The notes under the pieces are model-generated. The model was not told the DNA's origin. It saw only the letters and a list, made by a program, of their open reading frames with translations, and searched no databases. From contig CAJFOV010000022.1 of the NCBI GenBank assembly GCA_904397835.1, positions 1 to 64,000 of the forward strand: a stretch of 64,000 nucleotides of DNA, in the 5' to 3' direction. Position numbers and translations under genes: made by a program. Source of the DNA: Candidatus Aristotella avistercoris. Lineage in GTDB: Bacteria; Bacillota; Clostridia; Oscillospirales; Ruminococcaceae. This document shows, piece by piece, positions 18,110 through 26,057 of the stretch (positions within the stretch are counted from its first letter, which is position 1; each line of letters starts with the position of its first letter).

Positions 18110-18259
18110 ATGGAGCGGAAAACCATCTACCAGGTGCAGCTGGAATATGGGGACGGCCACACCCTCCAGGAGCGGCTGCTCCAGTGGCTGCTGGAGGCGG
18201 GGCAGACCCAACTGCAGCCTGCGCCAGATTGCAGGGAGGAAGGGCAGGATGACAGCTGA
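18110..18259 (+). CDS. Small acidic protein translationally coupled to the recombinase
   Basis: A 49-codon ORF with a good ribosome site (GGGAGG, 8 bp from ATG). Its stop overlaps the recombinase start by 11 nt in another frame, so the two are probably translationally coupled. The product begins MERKTIYQVQLEYGDG and ends in an acidic EEGQDDS tail; a central helix LQERLLQWLLEAG is predicted. No family is recognised. Position at the element end, before the integrase, makes it a candidate recombination directionality factor or recombinase partner; that is inference from position only. Confidence 0.6.
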   Translation: MERKTIYQVQLEYGDGHTLQERLLQWLLEAGQTQLQPAPDCREEGQDDS

Positions 18260-19847
18260 AAGCGGGAACAGGGCGGCCCTGTACCTGCGCCTGTCCAAGG
18301 ACGATGAGGGCCAGGGGGAGAGCGGGAGCATCCACTCCCAGCGGTGTATGCTCCTGGCCTACGCCAAGGAGCGGGGCTTTGCCGTCTGCGGGGAGTATGT
18401 GGACGACGGTTACTCCGGCACCACCTTCCAGCGGCCGGGATTCCAGCGCCTGTTGGAGGACATTGAGCGGGGGCTGGTGGATCTGGTGCTGACAAAGGAC
18501 CTATCCCGGTTGGGGCGGGACTACATCCAGGTGGGCCAATACACCGAGCTGTACTTCCCCATCAAGGGGGTGCGGTTCATTGCCGTCAACGATGGATATG
18601 ACTCCGCAGGCCCCTGGCGGGATCTGGCCCCCTTCCAAAACTTGGTCAATGAGATGTACGCCCGGGACGCCAGCCGCAAAATCCGCTCCGCCCTCTACAG
18701 CCGCATGGGGGAGGGGGAGTTTGTGGGGCCCCGGGCCCCCTACGGCTATTGCCGGGATCCCCAGAACCGGCACCGCCTGGTGCCCGATGAGCCTGCCGCC
18801 GGGGTGGTGCGGGAGCTGTTCCGCCGCAGCGCCCAGGGGGCCACCCCCGGGGAGCTGGCCCGGGAGCTGACAGCCCTTGGGATCCCGCCGCCCCGGGCAT
18901 CTCGTTCCGGCAATCTGTCACTCCCGGAGGGGGAGATACCGGCCTGGTCCCCGGCCACCGTGGGGAAAATTCTGAAAAATCCAGTCTATCTGGGCCACTT
19001 GGTCCAGGGCAGGAGCCGCAAGGTCTCCTTCAAAAGTCCGGCGGTGCTGCCGGTGCCCCGGGGGGACTGGCAGGTGGTGGAGCACACCCATGAACCCCTG
19101 GTGAGCCACGGGCTGTTCCAGCTGGCTGCCTACGGCCGCCGCCACAGACAGTGCAGGGCCAAGGGGGCCTTTGAAAACCGTTTTGCTGGCCTGGCCTTCT
19201 GTGGGGACTGCGGCCGGGCCATGTCCACCGTCTCCACCCGCAGGAGAGGCGCCGTGGCCAACCTGGCCTGCGGCGGATACAAGGCCGGGGGCCGGGCGGC
19301 GTGCACCAACCACTTCATCGACTATGAGGAGCTGTGCCAGGTGGTCTGCCGCCTGCTGCGGGACGCCCTGCACCTGTCCCAGGGGGAGCGGGAGAAGCTG
19401 CTGGCCGATGCCGAGGAGAGCCGCCGCCGGCAGCAGGAGGGTCCGGGTCAGCCCCGGCGCAAAGCGGTTCAGATACAGATCAGCCGGCTGGAACAGGCCA
19501 TCCGCACGCTGTATGGGGACCGGGTTCAGGGCTATCTCCGGCCGGAGCGCATGGCCGCGCTGCTGGAGAACTACGAAAGGGAGCTGGACCGCTGGCGGGC
19601 CGTTCTGGCGGCACTTCCCACCCGGCCTGAGGAGGAAAATCCCATCCCCCAGGCCCTGGCCCAGTTGGAGAAGCGGCTGGAGGGCGGAGATCCACCCTGG
19701 GATCTGCTGCGGATCCTGGTGGAGGAGATTCAGATCTTCCAAGGCCGGTACGAGCGCCAGGGGGAGACCCTCGTCAAACGCCAGAGCATTCGGATCCGCC
19801 TGCGGTTCCAGGGGCAGAACACAGAGAGGACCGTGACCATCGGCTGA
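18249..19847 (+). CDS. Large serine recombinase (resolvase/integrase family)
   Basis: 532-aa site-specific recombinase. Residues 8-150 are the resolvase catalytic domain: YLRLSKDDEG with nucleophile Ser16, the YVDDGYSGTTFQRPGFQRL block and TKDLSRLGRD arginines. A recombinase domain follows (PYGYCRDP..LVPDEPAAGVVRELF), then a zinc beta-ribbon (FCGDCGRAM near 317 and LACGGYKAGGRAACTNHF), and a long coiled-coil region of about 350-460 that controls integration versus excision. Start 18249 is chosen for GGGAGGA 8 bp upstream. All visible catalytic residues are intact, so it may be active. It resembles the TnpX/TndX group of Clostridia. Confidence 0.93.
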   Translation: MTAESGNRAALYLRLSKDDEGQGESGSIHSQRCMLLAYAKERGFAVCGEYVDDGYSGTTFQRPGFQRLLEDIERGLVDLVLTKDLSRLGRDYIQVGQYTELYFPIKGVRFIAVNDGYDSAGPWRDLAPFQNLVNEMYARDASRKIRSALYSRMGEGEFVGPRAPYGYCRDPQNRHRLVPDEPAAGVVRELFRRSAQGATPGELARELTALGIPPPRASRSGNLSLPEGEIPAWSPATVGKILKNPVYLGHLVQGRSRKVSFKSPAVLPVPRGDWQVVEHTHEPLVSHGLFQLAAYGRRHRQCRAKGAFENRFAGLAFCGDCGRAMSTVSTRRRGAVANLACGGYKAGGRAACTNHFIDYEELCQVVCRLLRDALHLSQGEREKLLADAEESRRRQQEGPGQPRRKAVQIQISRLEQAIRTLYGDRVQGYLRPERMAALLENYERELDRWRAVLAALPTRPEEENPIPQALAQLEKRLEGGDPPWDLLRILVEEIQIFQGRYERQGETLVKRQSIRIRLRFQGQNTERTVTIG

Positions 19848-19926
19848 TCCCACGGCAGAACGGACGATGGAATCGGGGTTCCCTTTCCCTTTTCTGGCGC
19901 AGCATCCGTCCCCGGAATGAAGAAAC

Positions 19927-19960
19927 AGGGCGGGAAAGCCGTTGAACGCTTTCCCGCCCT
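19927..19960. terminator. Terminator after the recombinase
   Basis: Perfect 12-bp stem AGGGCGGGAAAG / CTTTCCCGCCCT with a 10-nt loop and tail GCTCTCTTTT on the plus strand. It separates the recombinase from the convergent cargo operon. A second palindrome (AGGCCCATGG / CCATGGGCCT, 20007-20038) between it and 20046 may end the minus-strand operon. Confidence 0.7.
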
Positions 19961-20045
19961 GCTCTCTTTTGAACGAGTGGTGCATGGCTGGCACAAAGTT
20001 TTCTGCAGGCCCATGGAACCAGTTTCAACCATGGGCCTTGTGCAG

Positions 20046-20279
20046 CTAGGGGGTCTGCCGCTTTTTCCGCCTCCCCATGAGGAGACAGGTGGCCAGAAGG
20101 AGGAGCCCAGCGCCGGTTTTGATCAGCCCTTGGAAAAACTGGTACCGCACCAGTTCCTCAATGGACGCCACCCCGCCATAGAACCGCAGGGCCTCCCAGC
20201 CGATGGTCACCCAGTGGTACAGGTCCACGGCCCCCCAAAGCAGGAGCAGGACCGCCAGAATCAGAATGCCCTTTTTCAT
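20046..20279 (-). CDS. Small membrane protein in element cargo operon
   Basis: 77-aa protein with an N-terminal helix (GILILAVLLLLWGAVDLYHW) and a second near the C terminus (LIKTGAGLLLLATCLLM) followed by a basic RRKKRQTP tail. No family recognised. It is the last gene of the minus-strand cargo operon, 45 bp after the dehydratase gene. The ATG at 20279 is used with an upstream GGAGG 11 bp away; the start is uncertain and a GTG at 20291 or 20297 is possible. Confidence 0.55.
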   Translation of the reverse strand: MKKGILILAVLLLLWGAVDLYHWVTIGWEALRFYGGVASIEELVRYQFFQGLIKTGAGLLLLATCLLMGRRKKRQTP

Positions 20280-20324
20280 CTCCTTTTGCACCTCCACACG
20301 AAGAACAGGCGGGGGCGCCGCCCC

Positions 20325-21281
20325 CTATGCCAACAGCTGACGCAGGGTGGAGGCATCCACGTTGCCGCCGCTGATGACAAAGCAGACCTTCCGGCCGGGC
20401 CGGGTGTCGATCTTGCGGTCCAGGGCTGCCGCCAGGGCGATGGTGGAGGAGGGCTCCGCCACCACCTTCTGATCCAGCAGCATGATGCGCATCATCTCCA
20501 GGATGTGCTCATCCCCGTGGAGCACAATCTCCGGCGGATAGGCCTTGAGGACATCAAAGTTGATCTGCTCTGCCCGGCCCACCCGCAGGCCGTCTGCCAG
20601 GGTGGGGCCCATCTCCACACAGACCGGGTGGCCGGCCTTGAAGCTCTCTGTCATGCGGGGCACACCCTGGGGCTCCACGGCGGTCACATGGGTCTTCTGG
20701 CTCATGCCGTTGGCAGCGATGACCGTGCCGCAGATGAGCCCTCCGGCCCCCAAGGGGGTCACCAGTTCATCCAGATCGGGGAGATCCTGGAGCACCTCCA
20801 GGGCGACGGTGCCCTGTCCGGCAATGACATAGGGGTCCGCGTGGGAGTGGACAAAGTATCCCCCCGTCTCCCGCACCAGCTGGAAGGCACGCTCCTCCCG
20901 GTCGTCCCCGGTGAAGCCGCAGAGGATCACCTGGGCGCCAAAGGACCGGGCCCGCTCCACCTTGATCTTGGGGGCGTTCTCCGGCATGACAATGGTGGCC
21001 TTGACCCCCAGCTGGTGGGCGGCGTAGGCCACTGCCTGGCCGTGGTTGCCGCTGCTGGCGGCAATGACGCCGTTTTTCATCTCCTCTGGGGTCAGGTTCA
21101 GAATCTTGTTGGCCGCGCCCCGGAATTTAAAGGAACCGGTGCGCTGGAAGTTCTCCAGTTTCAGGTAGATCTCTGCCCCGTCAAAATAGGGCTCCAGCCC
21201 CACGGCCCGGACCACCGGGGTGCGTACAATATGATTGCGCAGGGTCTCACTGGCCTGCAGGACGTCTTGAAAGTTGACCAT
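20325..21281 (-). CDS. PLP-dependent dehydratase, threonine/serine/3-hydroxyaspartate dehydratase family
   Basis: 318-aa fold-type II pyridoxal-phosphate enzyme. The PLP lysine is K52 in SFKFRGAANK; ASSGNHGQAVAYAA binds the substrate carboxylate and GAGGLICG the PLP phosphate. No regulatory ACT domain is present, so it is the short catabolic type: threonine or serine ammonia-lyase, threo-3-hydroxyaspartate dehydratase, or EutB-like. Start 21281 follows AGGAGG by 7 bp. It lies in an operon with an ornithine-cyclodeaminase-family gene, which points to the hydroxyaspartate (BhcB/BhcD) or ectoine (EutB/EutC) types of pairing; substrate unknown. Confidence 0.82.
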   Translation of the reverse strand: MVNFQDVLQASETLRNHIVRTPVVRAVGLEPYFDGAEIYLKLENFQRTGSFKFRGAANKILNLTPEEMKNGVIAASSGNHGQAVAYAAHQLGVKATIVMPENAPKIKVERARSFGAQVILCGFTGDDREERAFQLVRETGGYFVHSHADPYVIAGQGTVALEVLQDLPDLDELVTPLGAGGLICGTVIAANGMSQKTHVTAVEPQGVPRMTESFKAGHPVCVEMGPTLADGLRVGRAEQINFDVLKAYPPEIVLHGDEHILEMMRIMLLDQKVVAEPSSTIALAAALDRKIDTRPGRKVCFVISGGNVDASTLRQLLA

Positions 21282-21307
21282 GACGCTTCCTCCTTTTTTC
21301 ATTGGGT

Positions 21308-22144
21308 TCACGGTTCCAGGGGGCCTTGGCCGCCGCCGGAGATGTGGTATAGATCGGTGCGCCGGGCGGAGAGAATGGGCAGCTGTTCCCGGATGGAGGG
21401 GATTGTATCCAAATCCAGATCCACCAGGAGCCCCCCGGCCTGGCCGCCCAGGCGGGCAAGCACGTCGCCCCAGGGGGAGACGGCAATGGTGTTGCCATAG
21501 GAGACATATTCGCCCTGGGGATCTCTGGCAGGGGCGACCCCCAGGGTAAAGAGCTGGTTGTCCACCGCCCGCTGCCGGAAGAGGAGCTCCCAGTGGGCGG
21601 GGCCGGTGGTCATATTGAAGGCCGCGGGAACCACAAGGAGCTGTGCGCCCCTCAGGGCCATGAGGCGGGCCAGCTCCTCAAAGCGGAAGTCAAAACAGAT
21701 ACACAGCCCCACCCGGCCGAAGGGTGCATCAAAGGTTGTGATGGCATCTCCGGCGGTGAGGGTCTCCGACTCAAAGAAGCGCTGGTCGCCTTTGACATCG
21801 ATGTCAAAGAGATGGATCTTCCGGTGGCGGGCCAGCTGTGCACCGTCCGGGCCGTAGACAAAGGAGGTGTTGTAGACCCGGTCCCCCTCCAGCTCGGGCA
21901 GGGAGCCGGCCACCAGGGTGATGCCCAGTTTCGCGGCAAGGTCTGCCATGGTGGTCTGCGCCATGCCGCCCAAAGGCTCCCCATAGGCCCGGAAGTACTT
22001 TCCAGCATAGGGGCAGCAGAACATTTCCGGCAGGACCGCCAGATCGATGCCATGTTCCGCGGCCTGGGTAATTGCCCTACAGGCATACTGCAGGTTGGCC
22101 TTTTTGTCGTGCACCACGGGCATTTGAATGAGTGCGGCTCTCAC
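21308..22144 (-). CDS. Carbon-nitrogen hydrolase, omega-amidase (Nit2)-like
   Basis: 278-aa nitrilase-superfamily amidase with the Glu-Lys-Cys triad: E40 in LAVLPEMF, K109 in RHRKIHLFDID, C150 in GLCICFDFRF. The stretches HLFDID, FNMTTGPAHWELL and RARAVDNQ-like RQRAVDNQLF are typical of omega-amidases that hydrolyse alpha-ketoglutaramate or alpha-ketosuccinamate to the keto acid and ammonia. GTG start at 22144 follows GAAGGA by about 7 bp; an ATG 11 codons upstream is possible. It sits 26 bp before the dehydratase gene in the same operon. Confidence 0.85.
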   Translation of the reverse strand: MRAALIQMPVVHDKKANLQYACRAITQAAEHGIDLAVLPEMFCCPYAGKYFRAYGEPLGGMAQTTMADLAAKLGITLVAGSLPELEGDRVYNTSFVYGPDGAQLARHRKIHLFDIDVKGDQRFFESETLTAGDAITTFDAPFGRVGLCICFDFRFEELARLMALRGAQLLVVPAAFNMTTGPAHWELLFRQRAVDNQLFTLGVAPARDPQGEYVSYGNTIAVSPWGDVLARLGGQAGGLLVDLDLDTIPSIREQLPILSARRTDLYHISGGGQGPLEP

Positions 22145-22255
22145 GGATGATTCCTTCTTTCCAATGATAGACTTCACCGCCCCAGGGCGGTTTTCTTTTG
22201 GGGCTATCCGCCGGACACAGGGGGTGTCAAGGTCCCCTGTGAAAAGGAGACGGAT

Positions 22256-23233
22256 TTAAAGATCCACAGTCTGCCCCAGGCCCAGCTCCACGGCCCGTTG
22301 GTAGATCAGTTGGGAGACACACAGATCCAGCACTCCGATGCCCACCGATTTGAAGAAGGTGGTCTCCCCCGCCTTGGGCAGGGCGTGAGCAGGGCCGTTG
22401 AGGAGGGCGCCGATGTAGGCGACCCGGTCCATCTCCAGCAGGCCGTTGGCCAGGGGCAGGGCCAGATCCCCACTCTCCTGGCAGGCGAAGGGGTCCTCCA
22501 CATAGACCCGCTCCACCAGGGGCCAGATGGCGTCCGGGAGCTCCCGCATATCCGGCCTTGCGGAGCCCACCCCCACAAAGCACTTGCCCCGGAGCAGGTT
22601 TTCATCGTCGGACAGCACCGGCTGGGCGGAGGTGGTGGCAGTCACCACAATGTCGCTGTGTTCCAGCAGCTCCCGGTCGTTGGCGCAGACGGTGATCTGG
22701 GGGGCCTTGCCGTAGGCGGCCAGAGTGTCCCGCAGCCGCTGGACATAGGCGTCCTCCACCGGGCGGCGGTCCAGGAGGTAGATCTGCTGGATGTCCCTGG
22801 CGTGGCAGGCGTAGAGGGCCTGGTAGAACCCCTGGGTTCCCGCCCCCACAACGCCAACGCTGTGGCAGTCCGGCCGGGAGAAGTGGCGCATGCCCACCCC
22901 GCCCACGGCGCCGGTGCGCAGGGCTGTGAGGAAGCCGCCGTCCAACAGGGCCAGGGTCTGGCCACTGTCCCCGTCGCTCAGAAGCATGATTCCCCGGATG
23001 TAGGGCAGCCCCCTGGCGGGGTTCTTGGGGCTCAGGGAGAGGATCTTCACCGCCGCCGTGTCCCCGTGGAGGCAGGGCATGTAGCAGAAGGTGTTCCCCT
23101 GGTGCTCCACCGTCAGGCGGTCGGGCATCTGAAAGTCCCCCCGGTCCACAATGCGGTAGGCCTCCTCCACCTGGTCCATCACCTGCTCCAGGGTGACGGA
23201 TCTTAAAATCTCCTGTTGGTTGAGCAACAACAT
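22256..23233 (-). CDS. Ornithine cyclodeaminase / mu-crystallin family protein
   Basis: 325-aa NAD(P)-binding protein. GVVGAGTQGF (127-136) is the Rossmann nucleotide loop; AAVKILSL with K63 and LRTGAVGGVG are the family substrate blocks. The family includes ornithine cyclodeaminase, iminosuccinate reductase (BhcD), EutC and ketimine reductases, so substrate cannot be fixed. Start 23233 follows a GGAGAGAGGG ribosome site. It is the first gene of the cargo operon, with an extended -10 promoter upstream. Paired with the dehydratase, a route from 3-hydroxyaspartate through iminosuccinate to aspartate is one testable idea. Confidence 0.82.
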   Translation of the reverse strand: MLLLNQQEILRSVTLEQVMDQVEEAYRIVDRGDFQMPDRLTVEHQGNTFCYMPCLHGDTAAVKILSLSPKNPARGLPYIRGIMLLSDGDSGQTLALLDGGFLTALRTGAVGGVGMRHFSRPDCHSVGVVGAGTQGFYQALYACHARDIQQIYLLDRRPVEDAYVQRLRDTLAAYGKAPQITVCANDRELLEHSDIVVTATTSAQPVLSDDENLLRGKCFVGVGSARPDMRELPDAIWPLVERVYVEDPFACQESGDLALPLANGLLEMDRVAYIGALLNGPAHALPKAGETTFFKSVGIGVLDLCVSQLIYQRAVELGLGQTVDL

Positions 23234-23282
23234 GGTCCCTCTCTCCTTTTCCTTGTCTGGTGTGATGTGTCCCAATGGGTCT

Positions 23283-23291
23283 ATCATACCA
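23283..23291 (-). promoter_or_regulatory. Extended -10 promoter of the cargo operon
   Basis: Minus-strand TGGTATGAT (-10 hexamer at 23283-23288), about 50 bp upstream of the first cargo gene and inside the element, so cargo can be expressed independently of feoAB. No clear -35. Confidence 0.5.
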
Positions 23292-23354
23292 TCCCCCAGG
23301 TGCAAAAGACAGGGAGGGGGCGCAAAACCGTCAACAAGTCCAGAGGAAGAGGTT

Positions 23355-24725
23355 TCATTCTGGAGAAAATGACCAATCCCTCCGGAGGGATCCATGCCCC
23401 ACGGAGGAACCGGGCCGCATCCAGATGGAAACCAAGCACATGGTCAGGGCCTGCTTGCCGCAGGTGTGGGCCATTTGGAAGCAGTGGTCCAGGTTAAAGG
23501 CCACCCGAGGCAGATAGCCCAGATCCTCCAGCAGGGTGAACAGGGGGAAAAAGATGGCCATGGGCGGGAGCATCACCGAGACCACCCAGGCCAGGGTGCG
23601 GTATCCCCCCAGGATCAGCATGTCGTGGAGCCAGCGGGGCGGGTTCAGGGCCAAAAACCAGGCGCTGAGCTGGTCCTGGAACCAGAACAGGGCATCCCCC
23701 AGCAGCTGGGAGGGGACATTGGCCCCGACGATGGTCAGCCAGAGGATGCCCATGAGGAGCAGAACCATGGCGGGGATGCCTGTGCGGCGGCTGGTGAGGA
23801 TCCGGTCCAGCTGCCGCTCCCGGGCCTCCTGGGGGGAGGGGGCCTGGAGGACCACCCCCTCACACAGGGCGGCGGCCTGGGTCACCAGACTTTGGACCAC
23901 GCCGTCCTGGAGGGCCTGGGGGGTCAGGCCCTCCTCCAACAGGGTCTGCTGCAGCTGGCAGGTCTCCTCCCGCACCGCCTCCCAGTCTGGCCCAGGGCAG
24001 CGGGAGGCCAGCCGGTCAGACAGCACCTCATCCCCCAGAAGCAGCCGCAGCGCCGCCCACCGGCTGGGGATGTTCTGAGGCAGCAGGGGTGCCAGCCGGG
24101 GCTGAAGCTCGGCAATGGCCGCCTCCACCGGGGCGTCGTAGGCGGGCCGATAGGGGGCAGGGGCCTCCTGCCGGACCGCCTGTTCCACCTGTTCCATCAG
24201 CTGGGCAAGGCCCTTGCCGCTGCGGGCGCTGGTGCCCACCACCGGGACCTTCAGCGCCCTGGAGAGTTGGAGCAGATTCAGGGAGATCCCCTTTTTCTGG
24301 GCCTCGTCCATGAGATTGACACAGACCACCACCCGGGGGGTGATCTCCAGGGTCTGGAGCACCAGGTTCAGGTTGCGTTCCAGGCAGGTGGCGTCACAGA
24401 CCACCACAGCGGCCTGGGCTCCACCAAAACAGAGGAAGTCTCTGGCCACCTCCTCCTCGGCGGAGTGGGCCATGAGGGAGTAGGTCCCCGGCAGGTCCAC
24501 CAGGGTATAGCGCTCCCCATGGAAGACATAGGTCCCCTGGGCGCTGGATACAGTTTTGCCAGGCCAGTTGCCCGTGTGCTGGTTCAGACCCGTGAGGGCG
24601 TTGAATACGGTGCTCTTCCCCACATTGGGGTTGCCGGCCAGGGCAATGGTGCGCTGCCCCTCCCCCTTGGGGGCAGCAGGCTGGGCGACGGCGTGTTTCC
24701 CGGTGGAACCTTTGGTCAGGCCCAT
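23355..24725 (-). CDS. feoB: FeoB ferrous iron transporter, N-terminal half (interrupted gene)
   Basis: Codes the G-protein domain and first membrane segments of FeoB. P-loop GNPNVGKST lies near residue 30, then the G2/G3 region (NWPGKTVSS, DLPGTYSL) and NLMDEA. Membrane helices follow (IPAMVLLLMGILWLTIVGA and WVVSVMLPPMAIFFPLF), then YLPRVAFNLDHCFQ and KQALTMC. At codon 430 the frame crosses the 9-bp repeat (23436-23444) and ends with 26 element-coded residues, giving a 456-aa product lacking both gate regions. Start 24725 follows AAAGGGGG; feoA ends 21 bp upstream. The truncated product should not transport iron. Confidence 0.92.
   Translation of the reverse strand: MGLTKGSTGKHAVAQPAAPKGEGQRTIALAGNPNVGKSTVFNALTGLNQHTGNWPGKTVSSAQGTYVFHGERYTLVDLPGTYSLMAHSAEEEVARDFLCFGGAQAAVVVCDATCLERNLNLVLQTLEITPRVVVCVNLMDEAQKKGISLNLLQLSRALKVPVVGTSARSGKGLAQLMEQVEQAVRQEAPAPYRPAYDAPVEAAIAELQPRLAPLLPQNIPSRWAALRLLLGDEVLSDRLASRCPGPDWEAVREETCQLQQTLLEEGLTPQALQDGVVQSLVTQAAALCEGVVLQAPSPQEARERQLDRILTSRRTGIPAMVLLLMGILWLTIVGANVPSQLLGDALFWFQDQLSAWFLALNPPRWLHDMLILGGYRTLAWVVSVMLPPMAIFFPLFTLLEDLGYLPRVAFNLDHCFQMAHTCGKQALTMCLVSIWMRPGSSVGHGSLRRDWSFSPE
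23436..23444. other. Right attachment-site core (attR) in feoB
   Basis: Second GCACATGGT. Element DNA lies to its left, feoB N-terminal coding DNA to its right. The element-side arm contains CCGCATCCA (23415-23423), the inverted partner of TGGATGCGG (18018-18026) near the other end. A joined circle would thus have a 9-bp inverted repeat about the crossover, like an attP. Confidence 0.78.
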
Positions 24726-24746
24726 GGGGCGCACCCCCTTTCTCCG

Positions 24747-24989
24747 TCAAAAGTTGGCCTCTACCAGAATATCTTGGCAGTCCCTCTGCCGCAGGGCGAT
24801 GGTGGTCCCCCGGATGCGGTAGGCCACCGGATCCCCGGCGGGGCTGCGCTGCAAACATTGGATGGGGGTGCCTTGGATCACCCCCAGGTCCTGGAGCCTG
24901 CGTCGCATGCTTCCTTGGACGCGCAGGAGCTGGACCTTGGCGGTCTGGCCCTCTAAAAGGGCGGTGAGGGGAACGGTTTGGTGAGACAT
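24747..24989 (-). CDS. feoA: FeoA family protein
   Basis: 80-aa SH3-like cytosolic protein that assists FeoB. It shows the family layout: LTALLEGQTAKVQLLRVQG, then RRRLQDLGVIQGTPIQCLQRSPAGDPVAYRIRGTTIALR. Start 24989 follows AAGGAG by 9 bp; a longer frame to 25049 lacks a ribosome site. It is the first gene of a feoA-feoB operon and is divergent from a DtxR-type regulator, 98 bp away. Confidence 0.92.
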   Translation of the reverse strand: MSHQTVPLTALLEGQTAKVQLLRVQGSMRRRLQDLGVIQGTPIQCLQRSPAGDPVAYRIRGTTIALRQRDCQDILVEANF

Positions 24990-25087
24990 AAAGCAGAACT
25001 CCTTCACATAACATGAACCCAGGGAAAGATTGTTTCCTGCTACCATCATAATGGGGATGGGCCAAATTTGTGACAGGCGGCGATACC

Positions 25088-25621
25088 ATGGACAACCGGG
25101 AACAATCGGGCTTTTACACCCTCAAAGGGTATCAATTGCAGCAAAATGGCCCCGTGACAGAGGCCATGGAGGACTATCTGGAGATGATCTGCCGCCGGGC
25201 AAAAAAAGATGGGGTGGTGCGCATCTCCGCCCTGGCCCGGGAGCTGCATGTGCGGCCCTCCTCCAGCTCCAAAATGGTGGCCCAGCTGCGGGAGCTGGGC
25301 TATGTGCAGTTTGAAAAATACGGTCTGATCCGCCCCACCGCTGCGGGCTGGGCCCTGGGGGACTATCTGCTGGAGCGGCACCGGACCCTTCAGACATTCT
25401 TCTGCCTGGTCAATGGCACCAGCGATGAGCTCAAACTGGTGGAACAGTTGGAACACTACATCGACCGGCGCACCTTGGAGAACCTGCGGGCGCTGCTGCC
25501 CCTGCTGCGCCATTGGAGAGCCTCCCCGTCCCCGAAGGAGACGTGGCAAGAGACCGAGCAGGGGGAGGTGACCCAACAGGGGGCGACGGCCCAGGCGCCC
25601 CAGCCCCCCGAGACGACATGA
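25088..25621 (+). CDS. DtxR/MntR-family metal-dependent regulator
   Basis: 177-aa regulator. The N-terminal winged helix (TEAMEDYLEMICRRAKKDGVVRISALARELHVRPSS, SSKMVAQLRELGYVQFEKYG) and the helix with ERHRTLQTFF and a following LVEQLEHYID are typical of DtxR/MntR dimerisation and metal binding. No C-terminal SH3 domain is present; instead there is a Pro/Gln/Thr-rich tail. Divergent placement next to feoA suggests it controls iron uptake. Start 25088 is chosen by homology length; a GTG at 25070 is possible. Confidence 0.82.
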   Translation: MDNREQSGFYTLKGYQLQQNGPVTEAMEDYLEMICRRAKKDGVVRISALARELHVRPSSSSKMVAQLRELGYVQFEKYGLIRPTAAGWALGDYLLERHRTLQTFFCLVNGTSDELKLVEQLEHYIDRRTLENLRALLPLLRHWRASPSPKETWQETEQGEVTQQGATAQAPQPPETT

Positions 25622-26057
25622 GCTCCCGCCCACTGCGGGACCAGGCGGCAGATTGCTGCCCGGATCTCTGGGGTGGACAGGCCGGCGGGAGCGGGGGCAA
25701 CTGTGCCGGCGAGAGCGGCCTCGTTTCCGCCACCTACCTCTGCCAAAGGCTGGATCTGTGACCGGCTGCTGGACCTTCCGCTGAATTGTTTTTGTCAGCT
25801 GATGCGCCCTGCCGGGTCATTTCTCCGTTTGATGGCACTTTGACTGTCTGCTGCCTCGGAGTGGGCGGGAAGATCTGCTCCCATCCCAGCGGGACACAAA
25901 ATATAAAGAATACAAATCATAAGTAAGATAGAACCCGCTGTAAATTTCCAATGGCGCTGGTATAAGTTTGCTGCAGGGGCAAATAATAGAAACAACTTGT
26001 ACCGCCGCCTGGGCAGGGCGCCAAGATTTTAATAGAAAGTGCAGGAGGAGTTCATCC
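25622..26057. other. Intergenic region upstream of spoVT
   Basis: About 436 bp. The first 200 bp are GC-rich and the rest turns AT-rich (AAAATATAAAGAATACAAAT near 25897). It probably holds the spoVT promoter, which in Bacillus is sigma-G dependent, but no convincing sigma-G or sigma-A pair was found. No gene seen. Confidence 0.4.

Larger units (their letters stand above)
17998..23444. mobile_element. Serine-recombinase element inserted in feoB, 5,438 bp
   Basis: DNA between the two halves of feoB, bounded by a 9-bp direct repeat GCACATGGT (17998-18006 and 23436-23444), period 5,438 bp. Contents from left: a 49-codon small ORF overlapping a large serine recombinase (plus strand), a terminator, then on the minus strand a small membrane protein and genes of threonine-dehydratase, omega-amidase-like nitrilase and ornithine-cyclodeaminase families. 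No conjugation, replication or phage genes are present. Composition is like the host, so it is long resident or came from a relative. Recombination at the repeat would rejoin feoB in frame, with no net loss or gain of bases. Confidence 0.85.

Noticed and set aside
17998..23444. Inversion or assembly artefact explaining the split feoB
   Set aside because: Both halves keep strand and order, the break is at one codon, and the inserted DNA brings a recombinase and direct repeats; an artefact would not give an exact in-frame join.
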